A DNA stretch of 64,000 nt from contig CAVXIC010000040.1 in NCBI GenBank assembly GCA_963761755.1, positions 186,001-250,000 of the forward strand, given 5' to 3'. Below, in pieces: positions 63,602-64,000 of the stretch. The DNA comes from CAJXVA01 sp963761755 (GTDB taxonomy: Bacteria > Myxococcota_A > Polyangia > Nannocystales > Nannocystaceae). Every line of letters starts with the position of its first letter. Position 1 is the first letter of the stretch. The notes under the pieces were generated by a model. The model made no database searches and was not told the DNA's origin. It saw nothing but the letters and a program-made list of their open reading frames with translations. A program made the translations under genes and the position numbers.

Positions 63602-64000
63602 CAGAACCGGCCCTTCAGTCCGATCGAGCCCGGTCCGAGCAGAGGCGTGAGCACCACTGTGTCGCCTCGCTTGGCCTGTCTCCGGTCGAGCACCAGCATC
63701 ACGATGCCCCCGACCGTCAACAGGCCCCCGGTGGCGAGCAGCGCGTAGCCCGTGGGCCGCACGTCGCGAAACTGCGACTTGTCCTCGGCCGGGCGGGTTT
63801 CTTTGACGACCGCCAGCGCGACTCCGGAGGCCAGCGCGGGCACGCCCACCGAAATCGCCACGACGCCGGCCTTGCCGAGCGGGTGCAGCTTTTGCCGCGG
63901 CCCGTCGCTGTTGGGCGATGGTTGATGCTTCGCGGATGAGGCCACATCGGCGGGTGCGTCGGGCTGGGGCGAGACGGGGTCGGGCACGGGATCGGCCCGC
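63601..64000 (-). CDS. Two-helix membrane protein, partial (5' end outside the window)
   Basis: The reading frame is open to the right edge, so the start is probably outside; GTG 63987 is only an internal candidate. Visible: a Pro/Asp/Gln-rich linker, a basic turn, and two hydrophobic helices (AGVVAISVGVPALASGVALAV and GYALLATGGLLTVGGIVMLVL). A polar tail LTPLLGPGSIGLKGRF aligns with the end of the protein at 59350. Its stop overlaps the ATG of the next kinase (TGATG). The two paralogs bracket the two kinase genes. Confidence 0.72.

Overview
The window is a G+C-rich, gene-dense bacterial chromosome segment, most likely from a myxobacterium of the Nannocystineae type (Nannocystis/Plesiocystis/Enhygromyxa-like). 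This is inferred from gene content, not from a marker gene. The pointers are a MYXO-CTERM-like tail (PHP protein, 24637-26307), Ser/Thr kinases with membrane anchors and Pro/Glu linkers, a FrzS/AglZ-like pseudo-receiver coiled-coil protein, a front-end fatty-acid desaturase, and many lipoproteins whose lipobox is followed by a Gly/Thr/Asp/Ser-rich linker. No rRNA, tRNA, CRISPR array, insertion sequence or phage gene was found.

Layout. 1-8700: a lipoprotein running off the left edge, purB, an ECF sigma/anti-sigma pair ending in a good intrinsic terminator, the pseudo-receiver protein, hflX, a 63-residue membrane protein and uppP. 8681-13361: a leftward operon (lipoprotein, AmpG-like transporter, C45 acyltransferase) facing a rightward pair (acyltransferase, epimerase). 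13382-17969: a YfbK-like VWFA protein with a histidine kinase and response regulator. 17971-20928: an NAD salvage operon pncB-pncA-nrtR with a near-consensus promoter. 20920-37172: mixed housekeeping and envelope genes (plsX plus a SpoU methyltransferase, PHP protein, desaturase, RCK potassium channel, FadL-like porin, several lipoproteins). 37260-39128: a membrane Ser/Thr kinase. 39132-46410: a tightly overlapped operon of SNF2 helicase, Mre11-like nuclease and Rad50-like ATPase. 46491-52076: a zinc-finger lipoprotein, then a leftward cluster of CHAT-protease lipoprotein, Cys-rich lipoprotein, ECF sigma, membrane anti-sigma candidate and a second sigma factor. 52160-54184: an outer-membrane protein, a long palindrome with a gene remnant, and a GST. 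54396-59309: four tandem mosaic copies of a Cys-rich/beta-helix lipoprotein gene, only the first intact. 59350-64000: two Ser/Thr kinases flanked by two paralogous two-helix membrane proteins in one operon.

How the genes work together. Most units are short operons with ATGA, GTGA or TGATG stop/start overlaps, so translational coupling is probably general here. At 17 starts a TAnnnT hexamer lies 6-10 nt upstream of the start codon, which suggests widespread leaderless or near-leaderless transcription. The strongest candidates for undescribed biology are the SNF2-Mre11-Rad50 operon, the lipoprotein-CHAT/sigma/anti-sigma cluster, and the tandem mosaic lipoprotein array (variable-cassette system, decaying duplication or assembly artefact). 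All calls come from reading the sequence by eye; no database search was run.
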